A stretch of 35,734 nt of DNA from Saprospiraceae bacterium (GTDB lineage Bacteria > Bacteroidota > Bacteroidia > Chitinophagales > Saprospiraceae), in NCBI GenBank assembly GCA_028285545.1, contig JANQPA010000117.1, forward strand, positions 1 to 35,734, in the 5' to 3' direction. This document shows positions 17,089-25,396 of this stretch, in pieces. Position 1 is the first letter of the stretch; the number at the start of each line of letters is the position of its first letter. A program made the translations under genes and the position numbers. Under the pieces are notes generated by a model, which worked only from the letters and a program-made list of their open reading frames with translations, made no database searches and had not been told where the DNA came from.

Positions 17089-18546
17089 ATGAATAAATTG
17101 TATTGGAAAATATCTGTTGGCCTTATGGGGCTACTGATAGTGCTTGGGGTGATATATATCCTAATTACGGGATATATTGGCAGGAACTATTTTGACGAAG
17201 TAAACCAGCGATTATATGGAAGTATTGCTGATACAACCGTCAACCAGGTCCGACCCTTAGTAGATGGTAAGGTGGATACTACAGCTATTCAAGACATTAT
17301 GCATTCCATGATGGTGGTCAACCCAAGTCTGGAAGTCTATTTATTGGACACAGAGGGTAGGATCATTACCTATGTAGCTCCTTATAAACGGGTACAGCTG
17401 GAAAAAATAAACCTGGGACCAGTTATCGAATTCATAGAGAGTGGAGAGGAAAAACCTTATATAAAAGGGGATGATCCACGAAATCCCGGCCAGCAAAAAG
17501 TATTTTCAGCAGCGCCGATAGTCGAAGAAGATCAGCTTGCGGGGTATATGTATATCATTTTAGCCAGCGAAGAACAAACTTCTGTGTCATCAGCCCTATC
17601 CGGAAGTTATATGCTTCAATTGGGGTCTACCTTGTTTTTTTTGGCTTTGGCAGGGGCCCTTATCATTGGATTGTTGGCCATTTGGTTTTTGACTAGAAAC
17701 CTTCGCCACATCGTTAGGGTGGTCAAACGATTCCAGGAAGGGCATTATGATGCCAGAATCGAAGGAAAACACCTTGGGGAATTACCTCCTTTGGGTAGTA
17801 CTTTTAATGAAATGGCTGATAAAATTGTGGCCAATATTGAACAAATTAAATCGGTTGAAAAACTAAGAAGAGAACTGATCGCCAACGTTTCTCATGATCT
17901 TCGAACTCCTCTAGCTGTAATTCAGGGATATGCAGAAACCTTGCAGATCAAAGATCAGCAACTAGATCCTCAAGCCCGACTACAATTATTAGAAACTATA
18001 ATAAAAAGCACTGGTAACCTGGAAAGACTTATCGGACAATTGTTTGAATATTCAAAATTGGAAGCCAAGCAAATTCAACCGGAGAAGGAGCCTTTCTTCA
18101 TCAGCGAACTGGCTCAGGATTCTTTACAGAAATACCAATTGCTGGCTGAAGAGAAAAATATTGATTTAAGATTAGAGCCTTCCGAAAAATTACCCTTGGT
18201 ATTTGCAGATATTGGCCTGGTAGAGCGCGTATTCCAGAATTTATTAGATAATGCGCTCAAATTTACACCAGAAGGAGGGCAAATTACCCTTTCGCTCAAT
18301 GCTAATGAAGACAATGTAGAGGTAAGCATTCGGGATTCAGGCCCCGGTATCCCCGAAGATCAGCAGGCTTATGTTTTTGACAGATACTATCAAAATGTGG
18401 AAGGGCCTCAAAAGAAAAAGGGAGCTGGACTTGGTTTGGCTATTGTCAAAAAGATTTTGGAGTTACACGATAGTAGTATTTCTATAAAAAGTAAGTTGCA
18501 AGAGGGAACAGCTTTTATTTTTCAACTGCCGGTGTATAGTGCTTGA
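17089..18546 (+). CDS. Membrane sensor histidine kinase
   Basis: A 485-residue inner-membrane kinase, partner of the response regulator encoded 14 nt upstream. TM1 is at ~10-28 and TM2 at ~178-202. The ~150-residue periplasmic sensor between them looks PAS/CACHE-like (LEVYLLDTEGRIITYVAPYK, then FSAAPIVEEDQLAGYMYIIL), which suggests a small-molecule ligand. A HAMP linker (~203-255) follows. The dimerisation domain carries the phospho-acceptor His269 in ANVSHDLRTPLA. The ATPase domain has the N box NLLDNALKF (384-392), DSGPGIP (416-422) and GAGLGLAIVKK (445-455). All catalytic motifs are intact. Confidence 0.95.
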   Translation: MNKLYWKISVGLMGLLIVLGVIYILITGYIGRNYFDEVNQRLYGSIADTTVNQVRPLVDGKVDTTAIQDIMHSMMVVNPSLEVYLLDTEGRIITYVAPYKRVQLEKINLGPVIEFIESGEEKPYIKGDDPRNPGQQKVFSAAPIVEEDQLAGYMYIILASEEQTSVSSALSGSYMLQLGSTLFFLALAGALIIGLLAIWFLTRNLRHIVRVVKRFQEGHYDARIEGKHLGELPPLGSTFNEMADKIVANIEQIKSVEKLRRELIANVSHDLRTPLAVIQGYAETLQIKDQQLDPQARLQLLETIIKSTGNLERLIGQLFEYSKLEAKQIQPEKEPFFISELAQDSLQKYQLLAEEKNIDLRLEPSEKLPLVFADIGLVERVFQNLLDNALKFTPEGGQITLSLNANEDNVEVSIRDSGPGIPEDQQAYVFDRYYQNVEGPQKKKGAGLGLAIVKKILELHDSSISIKSKLQEGTAFIFQLPVYSA

Positions 18547-18548
18547 TA

Positions 18549-18612
18549 AAATATAGAGACATATGGAGACAATTTATCTCTAAATATCTCTACATGTCTC
18601 CATTTATCTCCA
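18549..18612. repeat. TCTC-rich repeat with hairpin, copy 2 (probable terminator)
   Basis: Positions 18556-18571 and 18595-18610 are inverted with 14 of 16 bases pairing. The block is closely similar to 1750-1797 (about 20 of 24 bases over the best stretch, inverted). It fills the gap between the convergent kinase and OmpA genes and probably ends both transcripts. Confidence 0.55.
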
Positions 18613-18622
18613 AAAAGCAAAT

Positions 18623-19561
18623 TTATTTTTCAGCACTTGGCGCTTCTAACAATTGGAAAAACTGATCCAGTTTTGGTAAAATAATGATTTCTGTTCTTCG
18701 GTTGATGTTTCTTCCTGTAGAAGAAGAGTTGTCTGCTTTGGGGACAAACTCTGAACGTCCACCTGCAGTCATCCTGGCAGGGTCTACATTATATTTTTTC
18801 TGCAACACTCTTACTACTGATGTAGCTCGTTTAACACTTAAATCCCAATTGTCAAACAAGCAGGCGGTGCGGATAGGGACAGAATCTGTATGGCCTTCTA
18901 CCAGGATATCTAAATTACTGTGATCATTCACAACGGTGGCTATCTTACCTAGTACAGCTTCTGCCTGCGTATTGATAACTGCACTACCAGAACGGAATAA
19001 CATTTTATCAGATAGAGAAATATAGACCACTCCTTTTTTTACCTCCACACTTACATCTTCGTCGTTTACGTCAGCAAGGGAGCGTTTAAGGTTCATAACA
19101 AGGGCAAGGTTGACTGAATCTTTTCTCTGTAAAGATGTATTAAGGTTTTGGATATAATCCCCTTGTTTACTAAGTGTTTCCAGGGATTTTTTTATGTTTT
19201 CGGCTCCTGTTCTACTCACAACTGACAAATCTGAAAGGCGTTCCAATAAATTAGTATTGGATTGTTGTAAATAGTTAATCTGCTCCTGGAGTGCTGGTAT
19301 TCTATTGCGTACATTTTCGGTTTCGTTTTTTGAAACAGCAAGCTCCTGTTCTTTTAAACTCAACGAGTTACGCAAATTGCCTATAGTACTTTGAAAATTT
19401 ACTGCCTGGGATTGGCATTCATCAAACTGGAGTTTTAGACGTTCATATTCTAATTTGGCCTGATCTCTTCCATCTTGCATTTCCTGGAACTTCTTTTTAC
19501 TCACACAGGAAGAAAGTAAACCAAATACCATGAGCAAAGTAAAAAATTTAAGGTTTTTCAT
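18623..19561 (-). CDS. OmpA-family peptidoglycan-binding lipoprotein with coiled coil
   Basis: A 312-residue lipoprotein with lipobox LLSSC (Cys19). Residues ~22-150 form a long, charged coiled coil (heptads around LKLQFDECQSQ, LSLKEQELAVSKNETENVRNR). The C-terminal ~120 residues are an OmpA-like domain: MLFRSGSAVI, LDILVEGHTDSVPI, WDLSVKRATSVVRVL, MTAGGRSEFVPKADN, and NINRRTEIIILP. The Asp of GHTDS and the Arg of NRRTEI are the residues that bind diaminopimelate in the family. It lacks an N-terminal barrel, so it resembles MotB-like or Pal-like OmpA lipoproteins that link the outer membrane to murein. Confidence 0.92.
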   Translation of the reverse strand: MKNLKFFTLLMVFGLLSSCVSKKKFQEMQDGRDQAKLEYERLKLQFDECQSQAVNFQSTIGNLRNSLSLKEQELAVSKNETENVRNRIPALQEQINYLQQSNTNLLERLSDLSVVSRTGAENIKKSLETLSKQGDYIQNLNTSLQRKDSVNLALVMNLKRSLADVNDEDVSVEVKKGVVYISLSDKMLFRSGSAVINTQAEAVLGKIATVVNDHSNLDILVEGHTDSVPIRTACLFDNWDLSVKRATSVVRVLQKKYNVDPARMTAGGRSEFVPKADNSSSTGRNINRRTEIIILPKLDQFFQLLEAPSAEK

Positions 19562-20183
19562 GAAGGTGCATATTTATGATCTGGTGAAACAATAGCTTTC
19601 TCACGGCTTAAAAAGAAAAAGAAAATAAATAAAAGGATGTATTATATTAATAACTCATCCCTTCTAAAAGGTCGGTTTTCTCAGTATAATAATTCTTTTT
19701 CCTTCTGAAGCTTAAGTAGCCTGGTTAATTTAAAGGGCTGAAAATAAAGTCTTTTTTTTTATCTATGGAAATCAAAAGAAAAATTTAAGAAAAATTAGAC
19801 TTGTATTAACCTTGGTTTTTGTTCGGGCAGATCACGTGAAAAAGGGGGGGCTCCATTCTACATATAGTCTAAAAAAATAAATATGATATACTTTATTAAT
19901 ATAATTTCCTTAATTTTATAGGAACTGAAAATTAATATGGGATTCAATTCTAAAGGGTAGGAAGAATGGAATCTTATACCAAGCTAATGATTATCCCTAA
20001 AAACCGTTAAACATGAAATTGTCTAGACTATTCCCTCTCTCCAATTTATTACTAAAATTGTTGACACTTTCTCGAAAGATGAGACTAATATCATACTAAA
20101 AGTGTGTAAGGAATATTCATTACACAAGTAGAGTATTTCACTAAAAGATAATCAAAGAACCTTTTCCTCAAAAACATCAATAT
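19562..20183. other. 622-nt gene-free divergent gap
   Basis: This AT-rich gap separates the OmpA lipoprotein gene from the PKD/barrel gene and must hold both promoters. I see a 9-nt T run near 19750, a G7 run near 19845, and TTGACA (20061-20066) followed after 19 nt by TAATAT (20086-20091). The last pair could be a promoter for the downstream gene but does not fit the TAnnTTTG pattern. No coding region, RNA gene or repeat was recognised. Confidence 0.4.
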
Positions 20184-22181
20184 ATGAAACGATTTCTTCT
20201 CCTTATAGCAAGTGGGATGATTGGATGGTTGCTTTTTTCATCAAAGGCAAACGCCCAAATTGGGATTACAGATAATTTTTATCCCGTTATTGATACCATT
20301 CCACTGGGTGATAACCAATACAGATTTGTTGTAAAATGGCCGGGATCACCCATAGATTCAAATGCATATACCAATCCTCCCAAACCTTTACCTCAGGTTA
20401 CCTTGGATTTGTTGGGCTTAGATTTAGAAAACCAACAACCTCAATGGAAATATTTCTGGGAATTTGGAGATGGGTTTTTCAGCCGGGATTCTTCTCCGGT
20501 TCATATCTATGAGTTGGATAGAAACTATGCTGTAAAATTGCGGTTAACACCCATTTATAGTCGTAATGACGAACCTGTTATCATTCGTGGAAATGGAGAT
20601 ACTATAAGTGTGCAACAGCAACTTGTGGCCGGGGTGGATCAAAGTAATTTTCCGGATGATTCAAGGTCCCCTGTTGAGCTGGTTCCCAATTGGAATGCCG
20701 CCAGAACAACGGATACCGTTACCTGCGCCATTAGCTTTAGAAACTTATTTCAGGGTCGCAGATCCGGAACAGTTCAATTAAAATTGCCTATAGAAGGAGT
20801 ATCAGTTATTGAAGAAAGGATTCCTTATGATGATATCTTTTTTAATGCCCTTGCGGAGACAGATTCTTTAGTGTTATCCTGGAGTTTTGACAGCCTTGAT
20901 TTTAATGAAGAAAGGGCCTTTTTTGTAGACTTTAGGGTTGATCCTTCCATTACTTCTGAAGACTCTGACAATTTTGATGTGGTTAGTAAGGTGATCTGGG
21001 ATAATGAAATACAGGAACCTCCGCTAGATCCTATATTAAATGTATTATTTGGGATTTCGAGCATTGATGAAACTGGGCAGGAAGTAGGAATCAATAATGG
21101 AGAGGTCGAGCCTATTACGGCAGACGGGGTAAACGCAGATGTTGAAAACTTTTTAGTAAGCAGGGCTAGAGACCCCAACAGTATTGAAGTGTACCCTAAA
21201 ATTATTCCTCCCGGTAGGGAAGCACATCAATTGAAGTACAGAATCAATTTTGAAAACCTGGGCTTGGCGGAAGTGGATTTGGTTACTTTGAGATCATTTC
21301 TGGAGGAGCAACACGATCCCGAATCTTTACAAGGAGCAGGTTTTACTTATATGCCCATTTCAAGTGTTTTATCGGGCCCTGATTTTCCAAATGGTGCGAA
21401 CCAACCCGTTTGGTCGTTGACAAATGGCAGCGGTGTAGTATTCCCCGGAGAAGGTGGATTTGTGGACTATTCCATTTCCACAGACAAGAAAAGGTTTAGA
21501 ATAGGTGAAAAAATTAAGGGGCAGGCTATTATTACATTAGGAGCAGATGATACATTAAAAACCAATTTAGTGTTTACAAAAGTCATTGACAACCGAATTC
21601 GACTGCCCTGGTATTTTGGATTGAAAGCTGGAACCAATAGCCAGTTTTCTGACTTCCCCAACGGTTTAACTGAGGGAGGCTTCCATCTTGGATTAACCCT
21701 GCGTAAGGCTTTAGGAAGAATAGACCGAAGATTTCAGGCCTCTCCCCGTTTTCCAGTAAGTGCCTTGCCAAGCTTTTGGTATCAGATTGAGTTGATGTAT
21801 AATAATTTAAAAACAATGGACCCCGTACCGGGAGCTAATCAGGTCACATTTGACTATAACTTTTTAGAGTTGGTACCTATTCAGCTGCGCTATTTTCCTA
21901 GTGTAAACATAGGGCCCTTCAAAAAAGGCTTTCTTGGTTTTTCCGGAGGATATAAAGCTTCCTATTTGATGGATGTTTCGATTAATAATTTTGAGCAAGG
22001 GATAGAAGGGAATTTCTTAGATCGAATTGAGCACAATGTCTTTGTAGATGGAACCATTTTTAATGGCTTGGGAAGGCCCGGTTTGTCATTTGGCTATAGA
22101 ATTAATTGGCGACTGAATAAAGTGATTAGCCGTGATCCGGTTGATCAGTACTATCAGGTGTTCATTCATTTCAATTTGTAG
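20184..22181 (+). CDS. PKD-domain protein with C-terminal outer-membrane barrel
   Basis: A 665-residue exported protein (signal MKRFLLLIASGMIGWLLFSSKANA). Residues ~85-125 form a PKD-like domain with the core WEFGDGFFSRDSSPVHIY. Then come two beta-sandwich, DUF11-like stretches (~165-300 and ~325-475), the second with HQLKYRINFENLGLAEVDLVTL. The last ~190 residues (from WYFGLKAGTNSQF) alternate aromatic strands and end YYQVFIHFNL, which fits an 8-stranded barrel. It would display the N-terminal domains at the outer membrane. The TPR-CHAT gene starts 136 nt downstream on the same strand, so the two may act together. No exact family is recognised. Confidence 0.7.
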   Translation: MKRFLLLIASGMIGWLLFSSKANAQIGITDNFYPVIDTIPLGDNQYRFVVKWPGSPIDSNAYTNPPKPLPQVTLDLLGLDLENQQPQWKYFWEFGDGFFSRDSSPVHIYELDRNYAVKLRLTPIYSRNDEPVIIRGNGDTISVQQQLVAGVDQSNFPDDSRSPVELVPNWNAARTTDTVTCAISFRNLFQGRRSGTVQLKLPIEGVSVIEERIPYDDIFFNALAETDSLVLSWSFDSLDFNEERAFFVDFRVDPSITSEDSDNFDVVSKVIWDNEIQEPPLDPILNVLFGISSIDETGQEVGINNGEVEPITADGVNADVENFLVSRARDPNSIEVYPKIIPPGREAHQLKYRINFENLGLAEVDLVTLRSFLEEQHDPESLQGAGFTYMPISSVLSGPDFPNGANQPVWSLTNGSGVVFPGEGGFVDYSISTDKKRFRIGEKIKGQAIITLGADDTLKTNLVFTKVIDNRIRLPWYFGLKAGTNSQFSDFPNGLTEGGFHLGLTLRKALGRIDRRFQASPRFPVSALPSFWYQIELMYNNLKTMDPVPGANQVTFDYNFLELVPIQLRYFPSVNIGPFKKGFLGFSGGYKASYLMDVSINNFEQGIEGNFLDRIEHNVFVDGTIFNGLGRPGLSFGYRINWRLNKVISRDPVDQYYQVFIHFNL

Positions 22182-22212
22182 CATAGCTAAGGGGATTAGG
22201 GTATTGGGGAAT

Positions 22213-22291
22213 TTCAATATCAATAGCAATATCAATAGCAATGAAAATGTGATTATTGAAATTGACATTGCTATTGACATTGATATTGGAA
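22213..22291. repeat. CAAT-type hairpin repeat, copy 2
   Basis: Two copies of the 12-nt unit AATATCAATAGC lie in 22213-22242, and 22267-22291 is an imperfect reverse complement. The middle contains TGATT, as in the copy at 8527-8621. It lies between the PKD/barrel and TPR-CHAT genes and could attenuate read-through. Confidence 0.7.
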
Positions 22292-22317
22292 TTGACATCG
22301 TTAAATATTAAGGAATT

Positions 22318-25314
22318 ATGACCAGCTTCGAGCGTTTCTTTTTACTGATTTTCTGTTTTAACCTCTCTTTTCTGAGTTTATTGACTGCTCAGAAGGGAGA
22401 CTCGCTTTTTAACCTGGCCATTCAAGAGGCGGGAGAGCGAAAGTTTGACTCAGCTGTTGAACATTGTCTTCAGGGAGCTGAATCACTAGCACAAGAAGGG
22501 AAATTGGAAGATTGGGTAGCTGCAAAGACTTTTGCGGCAAGGTGTGCCATGAGTAGTCCAAGCTATTCCATGATTGAAGCTCGGCAAATATTGGATAATG
22601 CTGTAGAAACGGCTCCTTTTGAGGAAAGTGATTTTCGCATGGGAAGACTACAGCTTTATTATGGATGGTTTTTAGCCAATCGATTGTCCGATTATTTTAA
22701 TGCCAAAACAGCATATGAAAAAACGAGGAACATTATAAAACATTATGAGTCTATAGAGTCCAAGGATTTTGTCACTCAAACACCTGGAAAGGATGTCTAT
22801 AAACCATTGGCCCAAATTTATATTCAGCTCGGAGAGAATGAGAAAGCCACAGCTCTTATGGCTTTAACAGTTGAACAATTAAGAAAAAATGGACAGGTAT
22901 ATGATATTCCCGAATTATTTGCAGATTGGGGAATCCTATACCACGATCTTGGAGAAAACCAAAATGCTGCTGCTCAATATCAAAAAGGCCTGGATGAATT
23001 AGAATCTGCTTTTGGTGGAAAGGAATTAGGTCCAGATGATCTAGATTACTACCAAAATACTAAAGGTCTATTATTAGGAAGTCAGGCTCAATCCTTCAGA
23101 GAGCTTGGCAAGATCAATGAAGCCAAAAGCATTTGTGAAAAAGCTCTGGAATTATTAAGCTGGGAAGATTATCGATCTGGCGCCTTAAGTGTAATGGGCC
23201 ATATTGTGGAGGAAGAGGAAGGAAAAATGGCGGCCGTTCCATTTTTTAAAGACGCTATTTCTTTTGCAGAGCTTTATTTCCCTCCATACAGCAGAAGAAT
23301 TGCAAAGATTGAAAATGAATTGGCACGGATTTACCGCGAACAAGGTGTATATGAGCAGGCTTTAGCCTATACCCAGAAAGCTTTGAGTCGTATTATTCCA
23401 AATGTCGCACCTGAAGATTGGAACAGCCTGCCTGCCCCAGATGCTTTTTATCCTGAAAATGCCATTATGGAGGTGCTAACTGAAAAAGGAACAATTTTTA
23501 GATCCTGGTATCAATCGAGTGGTGATTTAGAAAAGCTTCAAAAAGCCCAGGAACATTTTGACCTTGCCATTCAGATGGAAGAGGTTCTTAATAATAATTA
23601 CACCTATCAATCCTCAATGATGACCCTGGTTGAGCAAAGCCATGCTCGTCATGAAGCTATGATGGAAATCCTCTTTGAGTTATATCATAAATCCGGTGAT
23701 GAAAAAATTATAGAAAAGGCCTTTTTTTATGCTGAAAAAAGTAGAGCCGTAATTCTTAATCGTGCCCTTACTAACAGTAGGGCTATTCAATTTTCAGGAG
23801 ATACTTCACTTTTTGCCAGGGAGAAAGCTTTGCAAGCCCAATTGACGGATTATCAACGATTGCTTTTTGAACTTCGTATGGAAGGAGCAGACACCCACCA
23901 AATTGCATCGGTTAATCGAGAGATATACAATTTGAAAGAACAATATGATCATTTGCTGAGTGAGTTTGAGAAAAAAAATGCTCGCTATTATCAACTTCGA
24001 CATTCATTACAATTGGCAAACTTATCTCAACTTCGTTCTAAATTGGATAAGGGAAGTTTATTTGTGGAATACTTTTTAGGACAGCAAAATAAGAACTTAT
24101 ACATCCTTGCGGTCAGTAAAAATGGTACTCCAAGATTTTACAAACAAGGGCTGGCTGATAATTTTGATGATGAGTTAAATGAATTTCTCCGGCGGTTAAA
24201 AGACTGGAATTTTATCCTTAATAAAGAAGGCGATCCTCAGGTTTTTGAGGATTTTGTAGAAAATGCCCATCAGTATTATCAGTTATTATTACCAGAAGAA
24301 TTGAATCCAACTTCTTTTGACAGGATTATTTTAGTACCCGATGGTCAATTAAATTTAATGCCTTTTGATATTTTACTGACCAATACTGAAAATACTCCGA
24401 TTGACTATGCCGGGCTGAACTATTTACTGAAAGAAACGGCAATCAATTATGCCTTTTCTGCTACTATTATGCTTCAAGACAATAAGGGAAGGCGCAAAGG
24501 CCGCATTAAAAATTACCTGGGTATAGCTCCGGATTACTCCAATAGTAGCGATGCCCTTTCTCCTGTTGCCAATAATCAGGAAGCAGTAGAAGCTTACTTG
24601 AAAATGCTTAAAGGAAAGGCTTTGATTGCAGAAAATGCTTCTATTGAAACCTTTCTTAATGAAGCGGAGCGATACCGCATTCTTCATTTTTATGGGCATG
24701 CCAAATCCTATCCTGACCACCCAATGTCTTCCTGGATGGCTTTTACTTCTACAGCTAAACCCCCAGTGGCACAGACCCAAAAAGTGGATAAAGTTCCTGT
24801 TTCTGGATTATTAGGTGGTCCTGAAGACCTTCCCAGAGGCGATTGGGAGAGCCTTTTATTTTTATTTGAATTATATGGAATGGATTTGCAGGCAGACCTG
24901 GCAGTTTTGAGCGCATGCGAGACAGGCTCAGGGAAAATAGCTCTGGGAGAAGGGGTCATCAGCCTGGCCAGGGCTTTTAGATATGCTGGATGCCCAAGTA
25001 CCTTAATGAGTCTTTGGGAAGCCAATGATTTTCAAGGTGAGGTCGCCTATCTGATGGAAGAATTTTTTAAACGTATCAAAGAAGGAGAATTAGACAAGGA
25101 TGAAGCCATCCGCCAGGCCAAATTAGCCTACTTGGAAGATCCTAAAAAATCTGCCTATCCATCCTATTGGGCTTCTTTTGTTCTAATTGGGGATCATCAG
25201 CCAATAGACTTAAATAATTCGGGAAAATTATGGTGGATGTATCCAATACTGCTAATTAGTATTATTCTAGGGGCTGCTTTGCGTAGAATCCGAAAAAGAA
25301 GAATAAATTTATAG
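22318..25314 (+). CDS. Membrane-anchored TPR-CHAT protease
   Basis: A 998-residue caspase-like (clan CD) protein. The N-terminus has a signal peptide (FFLLIFCFNLSFLSLLTAQ). About ten TPR-type helical repeats follow (~30-480), then a coiled segment (~500-575). The CHAT domain spans ~580-960: the catalytic His is in HFYGHAKS (His794) and the Cys in VLSACETGSGKI (Cys867), with the usual EGVISLARAFRYAGCPSTLMSLWEAND after it. A transmembrane helix (LWWMYPILLISIILGAAL) and a basic tail (RRIRKRRINL) end the protein. This predicts the TPR and CHAT domains in the periplasm, anchored to the inner membrane. Both catalytic residues are present. Unlike Craspase-type TPR-CHAT there is no CRISPR locus nearby. 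The substrate is unknown; the PKD/barrel neighbour is a candidate partner. Confidence 0.9.
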   Translation: MTSFERFFLLIFCFNLSFLSLLTAQKGDSLFNLAIQEAGERKFDSAVEHCLQGAESLAQEGKLEDWVAAKTFAARCAMSSPSYSMIEARQILDNAVETAPFEESDFRMGRLQLYYGWFLANRLSDYFNAKTAYEKTRNIIKHYESIESKDFVTQTPGKDVYKPLAQIYIQLGENEKATALMALTVEQLRKNGQVYDIPELFADWGILYHDLGENQNAAAQYQKGLDELESAFGGKELGPDDLDYYQNTKGLLLGSQAQSFRELGKINEAKSICEKALELLSWEDYRSGALSVMGHIVEEEEGKMAAVPFFKDAISFAELYFPPYSRRIAKIENELARIYREQGVYEQALAYTQKALSRIIPNVAPEDWNSLPAPDAFYPENAIMEVLTEKGTIFRSWYQSSGDLEKLQKAQEHFDLAIQMEEVLNNNYTYQSSMMTLVEQSHARHEAMMEILFELYHKSGDEKIIEKAFFYAEKSRAVILNRALTNSRAIQFSGDTSLFAREKALQAQLTDYQRLLFELRMEGADTHQIASVNREIYNLKEQYDHLLSEFEKKNARYYQLRHSLQLANLSQLRSKLDKGSLFVEYFLGQQNKNLYILAVSKNGTPRFYKQGLADNFDDELNEFLRRLKDWNFILNKEGDPQVFEDFVENAHQYYQLLLPEELNPTSFDRIILVPDGQLNLMPFDILLTNTENTPIDYAGLNYLLKETAINYAFSATIMLQDNKGRRKGRIKNYLGIAPDYSNSSDALSPVANNQEAVEAYLKMLKGKALIAENASIETFLNEAERYRILHFYGHAKSYPDHPMSSWMAFTSTAKPPVAQTQKVDKVPVSGLLGGPEDLPRGDWESLLFLFELYGMDLQADLAVLSACETGSGKIALGEGVISLARAFRYAGCPSTLMSLWEANDFQGEVAYLMEEFFKRIKEGELDKDEAIRQAKLAYLEDPKKSAYPSYWASFVLIGDHQPIDLNNSGKLWWMYPILLISIILGAALRRIRKRRINL

Positions 25315-25367
25315 ACAAATAATTAAAAGATGGTGGCCGCAGGCCACCATCTTTTAATTATTTGTCT
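25313..25367 (+). terminator. Terminator with a 26-bp perfect stem
   Basis: Positions 25313-25338 and 25342-25367 are perfect reverse complements around a 3-nt loop GCA. The core is GATGGTGGCC/GGCCACCATC. The stem begins inside the stop codon of the CHAT gene. The far arm is rich in T, and TTTTTT follows at 25375-25380. Confidence 0.85.
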
Positions 25368-25396
25368 TAAACTATTTTTTAGTTAAAATATCACCT

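Noticed and set aside
20061-20091. Sigma-70 promoter TTGACA/TAATAT before the PKD/barrel gene
   Set aside because: The 19-nt spacing is long and Bacteroidota use a different consensus; kept only as a remark in the gap entry.
22318-25314. TPR-CHAT protein as part of a CRISPR type III-E (Craspase) system
   Set aside because: There is no Cas gene or repeat-spacer array in the window. The protein has a signal peptide and membrane anchor, unlike the cytoplasmic Craspase subunit.
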